From contig OZ316893.1 of the NCBI GenBank assembly GCA_973895155.1, forward strand, positions 558,001-622,000: a stretch of DNA of 64,000 bases. Reading direction: 5' to 3'. The position numbers and the translations under genes were made by a program. Source of the DNA: Marsupella aquatica. Lineage: Eukaryota > Marchantiophyta. Of the stretch, positions 35,721 to 47,700 are shown piece after piece; position 1 is the stretch's first letter, and every line of letters begins with the position of its first letter. The notes under the pieces are model-generated. The model had not been told where the DNA came from. It worked only from the letters and a program-made list of their open reading frames with translations, and did no database searches.

Positions 35721-36959
35721 TGCACATGTGCACTAAAACTATTTAATCAAGCCACGTAGGGAACCTCTTTGAGACGTCCTTCTCAGAAGTGCATATCCTT
35801 CTAAAAGCAGGGTGCTCTATTTCAGTTTGTAATTATTTTTAAGTGTGAAACATCCTTCCATCCAGACAAATTTTCTTTGGTTCCAAAAGCATAAGTCACT
35901 TTTCTTTACAAGTTATATCGATTTGGGCACTTTTCCTTTCCAGTGTAAACTGGCTGATAGCTTTGGGCCATGGGGATGGGCAGGATAATTCCCTTTAAGT
36001 ATTATCTATACTTCCTATGTGATCGGTGGAAGGGTTTTTGGACCTTTAGGGTTTAGGGTGCACTAATTTAAAGATGCAATAATTACTAATTTAAGTGACC
36101 ACAGCGAGATCTATGAAAAACCGTGCATGCCACAGTGAGGTTTGTTGTCTCTCCGTAATTTTGGTAATTGAATTCAGAGTTAATAAAATGAAAAAGAGAC
36201 TAACAAGTACTGTGAACTTCAACCTAAATAAGCGTAGATAATGAGGATAACAAAAATTAGTGTAACAGCTAATATTATTTAAATCACACCTGTCACTATA
36301 AAAGTCTCATTCCATGTCTAACTACATAAAAGGTGGAACACTCATGTTTAGTGGAATACTTACCAAAAAAAGATTTTGTAATCAACATCTTCTGTGGAGC
36401 ACCCATTTCTGAACTTCTACTCCTTAGAATGAGAGCATGAGAGCTAAGGGTTACCCGTAGCCCTTTATAGGGGCAGGTGTGGTTTAATGCTCGTGAAAAA
36501 CAGTCACAAATAACTTCTCTTTCCTCAAGTGCCAACATGCCACAAAACAATCTTACTAATCACAAATGGTCAACAAACCCAATAGTGGGAGTTATTCTAA
36601 GTGGTCCACACTTTGACCCAAACAATAATTGAAAAAGACGGTGCATTTTGATTCATAGGACACAGCTCGCGATGGGCGACCTCATAAGACTATTCCAATT
36701 CCACTGTTGTTCCTGTAGAACATTTTCTCTCAAGGACCAAAAATTCTTCAATAAAGATACTTATCTTCACGTCAAGCATATCTCACGAATCAGGCTCCAA
36801 GTTTCTTTGTGTGATGGTCTTGCTGAATTCGCATAGAACAGATGAAATGGGCTCGCTGTCAAACGTCCCTCTTATTCACTTCATCACAAAACTCATTATC
36901 CCACCATTACCCATACGGTGGGTACTTCAACAAGGAAACAGGCATTAAATTGAAACAGC
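35721..36959. other. Intergenic, downstream of ATP synthase gamma
   Basis: No coding frame recognised. TTTAGGGTTTAGGG at about 36046. The 3' UTR of the gamma gene lies at the right edge. Confidence 0.5.
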
Positions 36960-39900
36960 CTATGATGCTTCTAAGGCCGCAGCACCAGATATAATTTCGA
37001 TCAGCTCTGTGGTGATCTGTGCTTGTCGTGATCTGCAAATGCAGGATAGCAGAAATTTCATCAATACACCTCTACTGCCTTCACCTGGCAAGATTAATCA
37101 AAGCAAATAACTGCTGACGGCAGGAAAGGGTAATGACGGCAATCGAGATCTCAATTAACATTACTTCACTACGAACCTGTTGTAGCTGAGGGTGAGGCGA
37201 TCCAACATGTCACTGGCATTCTTGGCTGAGTTATCCATGGCGGACATACGTGCTCCCATTTCACTGCAAGCATTCTCTAACATTGCATTGTACAGAAGCT
37301 GCAACAAGTAACAACCATGGACGGTCACCATAGCATTAATCCACCGAATTCCCCGAGGGAAATTTTGGACCACGGAAAAAAAAGGAAACGAGCAAAGGTA
37401 ATACCACTGTAAGTATACCAGAATGGAAGTATGCTCGAAGCTACTGCCACCAACAGGGGTGCCAAGCCGCGGCCCAAAATTATCTTGATTTAAAAATACA
37501 CACTGCAAATGCTACTCGGAAGGCAAACTTCCAACTAGAAGCCTACATACCGAGGAAAACTGGAACTCGCTCAAATTCTGTAACACTTCCGATTGTGTTT
37601 CAGCACCTTCTACCTCGTAGACATCGAGCTCACTTTGACCTTCACTTCCCGTCTTTGCAAGAATCTACATCATACAAATGTAACTGGTGAGCAGCAGTTT
37701 GTCACGATCAATTGCTTCGCACTGATCAGGCTCCACAGAAAATGGCATTGATGACGAAGTATAAAGTCATTCTAAAGCGGCCAGCGTAATAAAGTTGATG
37801 TCAGAAGTTCTACAAAAATTTTGCCAGGAAAGAACGAATGATCAAATCGGTTCATGGTCTTTACCTCTGGCGAAAGGATGGTCGCAACAGTAGGAAGGAA
37901 GGATACAACAGACTGGAATCTGTTGTACACTAGATAAATGGCGTCGAATTCCACTTTCTTCAAAATTTCATCTGCAATCATGGACACCTAGAGACAAAGA
38001 AGGCAACAAAATTGTTTCATTCCAAAAGCACCCATTGGTTACTTTTGAGTTGAGTTTATGTATCGTAGGAAACATTCAGAGAGATCTAATCAGTAGACCT
38101 GTTAAGCGTGCATTACCAATTCCGAGCAGAATCTTCACAAAAAGGCTCTGTTCCATCTGTAGACAACGAAGATGCCCGAACCTCAGGGGAATGCTTAGCC
38201 ACAAAGGAGAACATGGCAGACAACCTTAAATCAGGAATGTTCACGATAACCACTGACCTGTGTAAAGTTGATGGGTAACTTCTGTGTTTCGGTGATAAAC
38301 ATTTTGATATGCTTCTTCGAGTCACGCTGCAGTTGTGCCTTGCCCTTCTCTCCCATAACAATGTAGTCAGCCTTGTACTCAGAGCCTGATTGAGATCACA
38401 CCATTAGTACATGTAAGTAATCGCATATATATGAAACTAGGCGAAAAATGAGTAATTAGGGCTTTCCTTTTGGCACTCAAACCCCTCCAGGTGAAAACAT
38501 GAAAGCGCAGCTCTGGATTCCCACTTCAGCTAAATTTGTTAAACAAGTTGGACAAAAACGGGGGAAACCCCTAGTTAGAATATACCAGCAACAAGTTTTC
38601 GTCTTAGCCTCGTTCTCGAATGACTTAAGCTACCTCGGATCCAAGTAATTTTCGTACATAAGCACACTTTGGATAGAGAACATGACTTCCCGTGAAGAGC
38701 ATATGAAGCCAATCTATCCTCCTAGGGAAAGAAACGACAGTAGTAAGAGAATGGGTTATGTAGAGTTCCATTGAAGAGCTATTACTGACCAGATGCTTGT
38801 GATAACCTCATGAGAGCTTTGCTAAACTTGACAGAAGTGGAGTTGATTCCACCGCACAATCCTTTGTCGGACGATATGGTAAGGATGATCTTCTTCTTCA
38901 CATCGACAGCTGCAAAAGGCGCTGTTTTACATTAATCCAAGATAACATAGAAAAGTCTTTCCACCACTTTAGAAATTGAGGAGTTACAACTATGGCAATC
39001 AGCCTTGAGTGAAGGATCGAGCCTTAGTTACCAGGCGAATCGCCTAGAAGAGCAGTGAATGGTTGCCAAAGTCCTCGGGAGTCCTCAGTTTTACCCTGCA
39101 CCCCACGGAGTTTTGATGCAGCAACCATCTTCATGGCCTGGGTGATTTTCTGGATACTCTTCACACTCTTCATCCGATTTCTTACTGAAGTAGCCAATCA
39201 TACGGAGCAGAAATTTAGTTGATCCGTGCGCTTATGGAAAGGAAACCTATTTGTCCTAGTAAGAAAGACTGGTCTTAGGTCTTCTTTGCGCTCTGGAGCC
39301 ACCATTATCATCTCAATTGTGCAACACCCGTGGAACTGGGGCAGTGCTCAAGAACAAAAAACAAAGTAATATTTCCATTGACTAATTTCTCGAGTGCCCA
39401 ACGAGTCATCTGAGGTAACGACGTTGGAGTCAACATTGTCCAAAACTTTCTTCACCACGTGCTGAGGCTCGACATCTTGAGGCCGCCATGCTAAACAGTT
39501 CAGCTAGAACCAAAATAACAACATTTACAATCTCGCACAGAAGTCCCGTGGCTAGGTCTCGGCCTGACCAACATGAACAGTGGATCAAATAAAGACCTAT
39601 CAGTTAACGATATTCTTCATCGTAATTTTCATTAACAATCGTTCTGCAAGGATCCAATGCCTGACTGCAGATTCATGTTATCCAACTTTAACTCATTGAT
39701 GGTCCATTAAAAGCGCATGGACACCATTTACGTGGGTCCCGGTTGGTTTCCGATCCACTCCTAGATTGCAACCCTTGCGCTGAAGCATTCATGCACCTTA
39801 ACGACAAATCCACATTTCAACTCTGAGGTACTTATCACGGTGGTCTATCTTTTCCCTTACAAAATCCAGGAAGTACTAACCAATTTGGTTGGAGGCCGAT

Positions 39901-40326
39901 CGTGCTCCAAAAGGAGCGATTTCTCTGCACAAGATCAGCAAGTCCAGTGAAAAAACTAAGCAAATGCTGAGGAGCTAGACCGAGAGGCAATTGATCCATG
40001 TCATTTGAGACCTTCCGCACAAATCAACAGGAACCCTAACATCCCAGCGCATCCTTTCAGGACGGAATTCCAATCGCATCAAACCCACACTTCAGACCTT
40101 CTCCAGGACGAGCAAGGGGTCGGGCATACTCCAGATTTGCATATTGTTCTGTTACTAGCAAACCAGAGACAAAGGACAGAAAGCAAAATGCATACCCAGC
40201 TGCAAGACCAATCGACGACCATGCTGCTGCTGCTGGGGCGGCAGACACCGCAGACGAAGCATCGATGGAGCCATGAAAAATGTTGGCAAGTCGAGCTCCG
40301 GCCCTGCGTGCACTTCCCGAAGCCAT
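36960..40326 (-). CDS. ATP3: Mitochondrial F1 ATP synthase gamma subunit
   Basis: Nine exons on the minus strand: 40326-40196, 39490-39456, 39184-39032, 38909-38790, 38385-38258, 37987-37865, 37664-37551, 37298-37177 and 37032-36960. All borders are GT-AG and the phases agree. The product is 332 residues, close to the plant norm of about 325. After an Ala/Ser/Arg-rich mitochondrial presequence of about 55 residues come [20 protein letters not shown] and AASKLRG (N-terminal helix of the rotor shaft), then [14 protein letters not shown], the family signature. Next are [20 protein letters not shown] and the C-terminal helix ending [20 protein letters not shown]. The subunit is the rotating axle of F1 in the mitochondrial inner-membrane ATP synthase. 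It lacks the extra regulatory Cys loop of the chloroplast form. No lesion seen. The second exon (35 bp) is unusually small. Confidence 0.92.
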
Positions 40327-40837
40327 CCCTAAGTCCCCTCCTTACTTAGCCCACCGAGCAAGATTTCCGAGCGAAGCGAGGGCTCCCCCTAACAAAAGTG
40401 TTGTCTGTCCGTTTATCTTGCGTCCACAGGAGGAAATGCCTCAACCGACCTCTTCAAGTTGCGATCAAATTGACGAATCAATCGAGCGCTCCCAAAGACT
40501 CACAAAGGTAGCGCACTTCTGCACCAACACTACATCGAGAGGTAGCGCCAATGCACCAAGGAACCATACTGCACAGTCATAACCATGCCTCTGTGCCCCG
40601 ACCGACTACCGTTTTAGAGTATAGTGCAGTACGGTCAGTAGACTCTCCTTCGTCTCCTTGTTTGTGGCCGGACGCCCGGACCAGCGTAACTCTAACTGAG
40701 AGGGGTCCCAGGCAGCCACTTTTTATTTTGTTTTTAAAAGTTAGCCAACCAAATATACACATACTTTTTACACAAATAGGCCAAATAGAGTACAAAAGAA
40801 TAAACAAGAGAGGTCCCAAGTGGACAAAACCAAACTA
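40327..40837. other. Upstream flank of ATP synthase gamma
   Basis: The left part must hold the gamma promoter. An A-rich stretch near 40725-40745 (TTTTTAAAAG side) may be the 3' tail of the non-LTR fragment that lies further right on the minus strand. Confidence 0.4.
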
Positions 40838-40931
40838 AAGTGAGCAAAAGGAAACCCTAAAAACCAAGAAAGAGAAACTAAAAGAAGTGAGCAAAAGGAA
40901 ACCCCTAAAAACCAAGAAAGAGGAACGAAAA
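40838..40931. repeat. Direct duplication, two units of 47 bp
   Basis: AAGTGAGCAAAAGGAAAC...CCAAGAAAGAGAAAC at 40838 is repeated at 40885 with few changes. It lies in the 3' tail of the non-LTR fragment. Confidence 0.85.
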
Positions 40932-40983
40932 CTACCGCAAATGGACCGAGGTCTTCATCATACCTAGCAAATGTGGCAACAAG

Positions 40984-41780
40984 CTAGTGGTCTACATCAA
41001 GTGTCGAAACTAGATCGGCAAGTGGGACAGGAATGTCCTCTAGGGGCGCTAGCCGCTGCGGAGTCACACTAGCACCCACTGTCAGAGATCGACGATAGAC
41101 GGCCCGAGCTTGAGCACGCTGTAAGGTGACTGAAATGCGTTGGCGAAAGTGCGTGGTCAAAACAGATAGCGGGGGCCTGGTGGGACCCATCCGGCCGTGA
41201 ACATCCCGAGCAGCTTGGCGAAGAAGCCCGTCGAACTGATGATGGAGATGCCCAAATATCTCAAGAGCAAGGGGCAGGAAGCTATCAGATGAAGCTCGTG
41301 CAGCATATTTGGCCTCCTTCGTTGTTGTTGCTCGTGATGCTGCTGCCCCTACCGTTGTTGTCGCTGTCCCAATGATGTCTTGGCGCAATGGGTTTGCCAC
41401 CACTACATCTGCCAAAGTACGGTGACCTTCACGGACCATGGTAAGATCCACCCGTAACCGCTGTGATGGAGGGCCAGGTAACTCGAGCACCACCTCCTGC
41501 CGCGCGCAGACCAAAGAGCCAGAGAGAACCTGAGCAGTCGCATCTCTCACAGCGTCGTGAACAAAAGTGGTTTCGCCGCCCAAACTGCATCGAAGAAGAT
41601 GGACACCTGTGGCATCACAAGGCTTCCCACAAGTGCAAGTAGGAGGTAAACCAGCAAGAAGTGGGTGGGGCAAGCCCATACGAAGACGCATGGCTGTCGC
41701 AACTCCGCTGAAGACATCCGCAGGTGAGGAGACTGGATTGGCCTGAAGCCAGCCTCCTGCGCCCTTCCCTCCGGAAGAAA
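40984..41780 (-). pseudogene. Non-LTR retrotransposon, C-terminal end of the polymerase protein
   Basis: Minus-strand frame of about 265 codons ending at TAG 40984-40986. It begins with GAGGWLQANPVSSPADVF and RLRMGLPHPLL, continues with the zinc motif CTCGKPC...HLLRC followed by GG and VHDAVRD, then RLRVDLTMV and TLADVVVANPL. In non-LTR retrotransposons a Cys-Cys-His-Cys motif, HDxxRD and an R-x-D...DV block form the C-terminal restriction-like endonuclease region. The D residues of RVDL and LADVVV would be the metal site. The reverse transcriptase part is absent upstream, as expected from 5' truncation. Confidence 0.6.
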
Positions 41781-41789
41781 GAATCCGAA

Positions 41790-42333
41790 CCGAGCCAAGG
41801 TGGTTAGTGTTTTTTTCAACTTTTGATTATTTTGTGACATGTTCAAAGTGATAATATTGCCATGATTTTTTTTGTATTTACAAATATGTCACAATTAGTA
41901 AAGATGACAAGATCAACAAAGTAACTAAGGTGAGAATATACTAAAACTGCAGCAAAATACTTGATGGGACCGTCTAATGAATTAGTTCGTGGACCCCACC
42001 TGTTTTGATTGAGAAGGTCGAGAAAATTGTCACGATTACTTTGTTATCAGATCAACTTGCCGAGAGAGATTTAGTTATTATTCAATTGAAACACAATTCA
42101 GAATGCGAGTGGGCAACAGTTACTCAGGGTAAAAAAAATAGAAGGTGGGCACTCCTAATAATTGAACAGTCTGTTACCTAGGGTAAATAAAATAGTTTTT
42201 TTTCAAACATTTTTACATCAAGATTTACGGTATGGCATCCTCAATTTTATGAAAATCATGTCACACACACGAATGTTGAAATAATTTTATTTTGTAAACC
42301 AATTCGTACCTGTTTGCAACGCGTCTCAATGAT
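41790..42333. repeat. AT-rich intergenic with a direct-repeat unit
   Basis: AATTAGTTCGTGGACCCC followed by CACCT, TTTT and TATTGA occurs at 41980-42015 and again just outside this stretch at 42416-42460. No gene seen. Confidence 0.5.
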
Positions 42334-42392
42334 GTGGCACGCTGTGGAGTCTCGAATTTTGGAAGGGACCTCTAGTGGGGTCCGTAAAGATA
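42334..42392. repeat. Dispersed repeat, 59 bp, copy 1
   Basis: GTGGCACGCTGTGG...GAATTTTGGAAGG...CCTCTAGTGGGGTCCGTAAA recurs in the same orientation at 52111-52169 with about 86% identity. The second copy contains a hairpin, TGGCAC-ACTGTG-GTGCCA. Confidence 0.7.
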
Positions 42393-42501
42393 TTCTTTAC
42401 AAGCCCCTAACTTTTCAATTAGTTCGTGGACCCCCCACCTATTTTTTATTGAAAAGTGGATAGTTATTGATACAAATAAAAATGTGTTAAAAAGTAGATA
42501 A

Positions 42502-43490
42502 TTATTGATATAGATAAATATGTTTCCGACATTGGGTATCTTTATTGGGACTCGTCATTTGTTTTTGCATGATACACCACATTGTTCTGAAAAATGAAAC
42601 TTGTACTACATCACGGAAACAACTGTCACATCGCGTTGAATTTCCGCTTGGATGTGGTGGGTTGTTCCGTTGTTGTTTGGGCAGGACGTCAGATAGCAGC
42701 CCCTGGTCGCTGCTCCTCCTCAGCCTGTCGATTAGGGACTGGGATTGCTGATGTGTCAACCCTACCAACATATCAAGTGGCATCTTGAAATCATGCCTCA
42801 GTCTGGTCATTTGCTCTAGACGAGCTCCCTTTGTGACTTGGATGTACTCACGCATCCCGTCCTTGTAAGTGAGCTGGTCTTCCTCGAACGGAACTGCCAT
42901 GTACCTAAGAATCTCCTTCATGACACCTGCATTTGTTTTCAACACGGAGTTAGTGCTTAATGTGTGCATGAGATGGTTTAATTCATTTATTGGGGGTTTT
43001 CTCTTTGTGCTTACCAGTCGTCGGTTATCTTCGTAATGATCGTAGAAGTCGGCCTTGAACACTTTCCTCTCCTCGATCATCTTCGACAGATCTCTCCTCT
43101 TGATCCCGTTCACCATCTCAGTTGTCTCCATTCCGAGACCGTTGCCGAAAGCAATTTGTTTAGCCGTTACCTCCTCGTCAGTCCGGAAGTCATCCGACGG
43201 CAGCTCTCTCATGATCATCCTTGCCATCTCCACGGCTGTCATGGGCTGCACAGGAAAGACGTGAACAATGTGTTAGAACAATAGTGCCCGTCAATGTTAA
43301 TGAATCTTGCAACTTTCGTATCATCATTTCATTATATATCGCTTGCATCAACAATGTGAAGTATGAAGTGGACACTGTTTACCTGAACTGTTGTAGGAGT
43401 AGCGCTCGTCGGATTGCTATTTGCGCCTGTCATCGTTTCTCGTTGTTGTTGTGATGCCTTCGCTGCCTTGTTGCCTTTGGTGGTCGACAT
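42502..43490 (-). CDS. Unknown spliced ORF downstream of the Helitron Rep gene
   Basis: Likely exons 43490-43383 (ATG, Lys/Gln/Thr-rich: MSTTKGNKAAKASQQQ), 43245-43015, and a last segment from about 42930 to the stop at 42502-42504. The middle exon holds TAVEMARMIMRELPSDDF, IAFGNGLGMETTEMVNGIK and FKADFYDHYEDNRRL. The last holds YKDGMREYIQVTKGARL, MTRLRHDFKMPLDMLVGL and QSQSLIDRLRRSS. It is predicted to be helical and charged, without membrane spans. The phase at the second junction does not close cleanly, so either that border is wrong or the copy is decayed. I do not recognise the protein. It starts about 10 bp past the helicase remnant, in the same direction, so it may be a second Helitron gene or a captured host gene. 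Confidence 0.45.
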
Positions 43491-43499
43491 CTGCTTGTT

Positions 43500-46147
43500 G
43501 AACACGACGAATTGGTAAGTGGAACACTTTGCAGTCCGGCGGCATAAGATCTCCAACAATGCGCATGAATGCTCTATTTGTGACCCTACTCAACATAACG
43601 TACACCAGTCCCGGTGTGAATGCACTGTTTATTTCTAGCATGACCTTGCCCGCTAGTGTGCAACCTTGGCTCTTGTGACCTGTTATGGCATATCCGAGCA
43701 TGAGAGGGAAAGTGGATTTCAGATGGGTTTGCTGTCCCGAGATGAACTTGTTCTCGTGAACCGTGCGGTTGATCTTTACGAGGCAGTGGTTGGAAGACAT
43801 TCTCACAAAAATTGACATTTTGCCTTCGGCTTCTGTAGTGATTTTCTCCATGGTTGGTGAAGTAGTCGTAGAAGGACATTGCAAACATGTCCTCGGGCCT
43901 CTGTGCGTAGAGCCTGGTGGAATGCAAACATATCCCTGAGGACTTACGGTAGATGGCGGACCTCAGTTCCGGAGGCGACGAGTCCATGAACGCCACTTTC
44001 TCCGAGCGATGGATGATGCTGATTTTGAGGCACGTCAAGGCCGCCTCCGTGGTGCACACGCTCCAAGATAGGACGGCTCCGCTGACGAGCTTGAGTTGGA
44101 CTTCAGACAGGTCCTCGAGTCCTAGAGTGCGTGCATCATTCGCATTGAGTTGGAGTGATCCCAGGGGCTCGCATTTGATCGCGTACTTGAGCAAATAGAA
44201 TGACCAGGCCGCGTTTGTGATGCGCTGCAGGTTCATGTGCGCGCCCCACAACAACAACACGAGCGGGTGGTATGGCACGACGTTTCAGTGGTGGTCGCTT
44301 GGCCTGTGGTACCTCCATTTCCCCGTGGCCGGGTCGATGGCCGCATCTTTGTCAAGGTGAGTTTCTTGGGGAAAACCCAACTTGCAGTACTTGGGGCCTG
44401 TTTGGGAGTGCCTTTGCAAGCACAAGCCCTCCTTGCAGTAGTGAAGTTGTTTCGTCACCACGTTGCGATATAGGGTCTTTTCTTCATGTCCATTTGGCTC
44501 TTCAAATCTGCCGGATGTCGAGTTGAATCTGCCAGGGATGAATGCGGCAATTTCGTTCGTGACTCGATCGACGTCGCAATCCTTGACCCATAGCACCGTG
44601 TGGGCGTGGAGTGATCCGCGGCCCTGCAACTCATACCTGATGACATAGTGGATCACATTTCCGATTATGGCGCATTTTGACAAAATGTAATCCCTGAAAA
44701 AACGTTGGATTCATTCGTGGAAGAGCACGGCGCATTCGACAGGACAATCTTTCCATGAGAGGGTCGGATTCATCCTCTTCACGAGGTTCTCGAGGTCGGC
44801 GATCTCAGGCCAACGGGTGTCGCTGAGCTCGTCGCAAGTGAGCGTGAGGAAGAAGTGGGGCAGTCCCCATTTTCTCACCATGCACTTGAGGTCATCGAGG
44901 TGTCTTCCGTGCCACGCCGGGCTCCCAGGAACGGCCTGTGTGATTGTCTTTTTTATCAGCATTTTGTATATTTCCTTCTCGCTAAAGTGGGGGCACTTTT
45001 GCTTGATTTGCATGTATTCCTTGTCGATTACTATCGTCCTGCTCATGCTTGCTACTTGGCTGGCCTGTCGCAATTGGTACATGATAAGCATGTACGGCTT
45101 GTACAAAGTGAATATGCTGAACAATTGTTGTGTCCTCCGTTTCATGTAGTCGATCAAGCTGAGTTGTCCTCGATGGAAACCCCTTGAGTGGACAAACAAG
45201 AACGGGAACATTGCATTTTCCAATGTCAATTGTGGATTGTTCGATAGTCCTTCCGCGTCGGTGTTGACGCTCTCTTCGGAGCACATTCTCTTGCGGTCGT
45301 ACACGGTGCCGGAACGAAAGACCTGGTACTTGCGCTTGCGTGAAGTCGGGATCCTGTACTGCACATCTTGGAGGATGTGCAGGTCGGGGTCGAATGGGTC
45401 AAAGTTCATGGATCTCGTGGTGATTCCCTTTGCCCACTTGTCTTTGATGATGTTCTCTACTCCGTCGGAACTTAGGATGCACAGTCCCAGTGACGGGTCT
45501 GGCAACTCGACTAATGAAACGTATCTTCTGAAAAGTTGGTTGGTCGTCAAATTGAGTTCCATGACCTTGTATATCTGTCGCATGATCTCCTCTCGATTAT
45601 TGCACTCTAGCGTGTCGAGATTCCAGGATATGAGCGGGTTGTCAAGGAGGCTTTCCTTTTTGTAGAAGCCAGAGTGGAAGCCATTGTACTTTTGTATGAT
45701 GCCTAGTCGACAATCGATTAGCGAGAGCAATTGCATATACAACAGCTTCGCGGCTAGGATGTCGATCGCATATTGCGGAGATATGAAGGAGTTTATCTGG
45801 ATACGGGCGGGGTTTCGCACGCAAGTCACGCACACATTGATTGTTCCATCTTGGTTTTCAATGTACTGGTTGACAAATGCGTTGCATATGCCGTATGGCG
45901 TCAAGTTCACCTTTGGTACGGTGGTGAATGTTTTGTCGATCCTCGGAGTGTTTCCGTATCGAACTAGTCCGCACATCCCGCACACCTTCATGCCTTGGAT
46001 TGTCTTTTGGCAGACGGCTCTCCATTCTTGGAGATACAATGGGGCTGAGGCCCATCCTTGACATAACGGACTCAGGGACTCGGCATAGGTGTTTATTGCA
46101 CGCCTTCGTGCGGCATGTCTCTTCTCGGACATTGTACGCCGTGACAT
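43500..46147 (-). pseudogene. Helitron Rep/helicase, internally deleted and with two stops
   Basis: One minus-strand frame from ATG 46147 to about 43941, then a shift. N-terminal region with CGMCG and zinc-type Cys motifs. Helitron-like N domain: SPAWHGRHLDDLKCMVRKWG, then PHFFLTLTCDELSDTRWPEI. HUH Rep motif in GRGSLHAHTVLWV. Next VVPYHPLVLLLWGAHMNLQ and FYLLKYAIKCEP. Then, without the Walker A and B motifs, the C-terminal PIF1 helicase motifs FPLMLGYAITGHKSQGCTL and VYVMLSRV (about 43760-43590). The helicase N-terminal half is therefore deleted near 43850. In-frame TGA codons at 44711-44713 and 44285-44287 break the Rep part. Intact proteins nick and unwind DNA for rolling-circle transposition; this copy cannot. 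I could not identify terminal TC or CTRR ends. Confidence 0.75.
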
Positions 46148-46339
46148 TTTTGTGGAGACCTATGCAAAGGATTATGAACTCGTGAATTTTCTTAGCTAGG
46201 TTCCATCCAAAATTCACTCAATGAAATTCCAAAAACGAGACTTGCTTATCACGATCTCGTAGTTACCAAGAAGAGTTGGTTGCTTGACTCCAACCCAAGT
46301 TAGTAGAGCGCCAAACACCTCTTCAAAGTCATGCCATAA

Positions 46340-46690
46340 ACACTACTCAAAGGTCATGCCATAAACACTATATACTCGAAGGTGATGCCACTCATGAAGC
46401 AAGCGGCCGCGCCTGTATCCACCAACGCAACACCCAGATTACCGTTAGAACTTGTGACATTCACAAAAACTGGCTTGTCAAGATTTATTGTTACGTAATT
46501 TCTCTCGCAACAACACCTTCTCTTCGATAGGCATATCCCCTACAGGGACCTCATCAACTACTAAGGGTTCGGTTAGAGCAATACTTTTATTATTGCCCTG
46601 CTGCCCTCCATCTCCGCTCGGCTTGCCACCTTTGGTGGAACAATCCTTACTACAATGATGACCCATGGCGCCACACGTGAATCACTATAA
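46340..46690 (-). pseudogene. Ty3/gypsy gag-protease fragment
   Basis: Minus strand: a zinc-knuckle-like CGAMGHHCSKDC (one residue longer than the usual spacing) at about 46680-46640. After a Gly-rich linker comes an aspartic-protease core, LGVALVDTGAAACFMSG, at about 46430-46390, with the catalytic DTG encoded by 46419-46411. A frameshift lies between them near 46490. Gag packages the RNA and the protease matures the polyprotein. No RT is nearby on this strand. Confidence 0.6.
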
Positions 46691-46767
46691 AGTTGTTCAG
46701 TTGTGTATGTAGGGTCTCTTGCCCGTCGGAATACACACCAACTGGTTTTGATAATAAGTGATTAGCT

Positions 46768-47160
46768 TTTGGATATCACCCCTAAAGCTCATTTACCAAG
46801 ACTTGTACCAAGTCAAGGCATAGTTCTCCTAGGTATTTCGGTTAGAGCTTTACTTAATGCCCTTCTGCCCTCCATCTCTGCTTGGCTTGCCACCTTTGGT
46901 GGAACAATCCTTACTTTGATGACCCATGGCGCCACACGTGAATCACTAGAAAGTTTTGGGTATCACCCCTAAAGCTCATTTACGTTACACATCTCTAAGC
47001 GTTCCGCTCTAGATACTTAGTGGTGACATGAGCACGAAGAACCTCAACTAGGTTTTCCCAAGTTAACGGCAAGTAGGAGTCCTCTTGTGACTTCTTCCAA
47101 GACTTGTACCAAGTCAAGGCATAGTTCTCCCAGGTATTTTGGTTAGAGCAATACTTACAT
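46768..47160. repeat. Shuffled direct repeats of the gypsy fragment
   Basis: 46858-46960 repeats 46590-46690 (TTGCCACCTTTGGTGGAAC, ATGACCCATGGCGCCACACG). ATCACCCCTAAAGCTCATTTAC occurs at 46779-46800 and at 46962-46983. AAGACTTGTACCAAGTCAAGG occurs at about 46799 and again at about 47099. The pattern suggests local duplication, or slippage, within a decaying retroelement. Confidence 0.7.
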
Positions 47161-47278
47161 TAAGGTATAGTTACCAATCAAGGTATAGTTCTCCTAGGTA
47201 TGCAAAACCCTATCGCATCATTCACATGATAATACGGTTTAGGTGGTGTTGGAGACACCCAAGTAAACCCGCAAGTAA

Positions 47279-47578
47279 ATGGGCGTGGGCAAAAGCTACC
47301 ATGTTAGCCGAATCAAGAAATTTGTCCAAGACGATGATCCCAACCGGGATCAAGTCTTGCATTTGGACGCTATGCTAATGGAGGACGCTGAGGAGTTTGA
47401 GGTGGAGGCAATTCTATACGTTTGTTACAAACGCAAGTTGGGAAGGCAAATCTTAGAGTATTTGGTGAAGTGGGCTGGTTATGACCAGGCCAAGAATAAT
47501 TGGCAACCGGAAGAAAATTTGGGTAATGTCTCAGAGATTTTTGGAAGCTATTGTAAGCGAAGCGACCTACCGCCTTAG
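47279..47578 (+). pseudogene. Chromodomain of a Ty3/gypsy chromovirus integrase
   Basis: A plus-strand frame with YHVSRIKKFVQDDDP, then FEVEAILYVCYKRKLGR and LEYLVKWAGYDQAKNNWQP followed by EENLGN. This is the chromodomain that ends chromovirus integrases; it steers integration to methylated histone H3. The aromatic residues of the fold (Y/F of FEVEAIL, W and Y of VKWAGY, W of NNWQP) are kept. It is on the opposite strand to the gag-protease fragment, so the parent element is rearranged or two elements are present. Confidence 0.8.
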
Positions 47579-47700
47579 TTTGTGAATTGGTACAGGCAAC
47601 TATAGAACCTTGTAATCTAATCTAATGAATTATATAGGTTTAATACTCAGTCAATATAAAGATATATTTGTATATATATGTATATATTAAATTTTTTTAC

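Noticed and set aside
42360-42380. CTAG as the 3' terminus of the Helitron
   Set aside because: The hairpin and CTAG lie in the opposite orientation to the Rep gene, and the repeat also occurs away from it.
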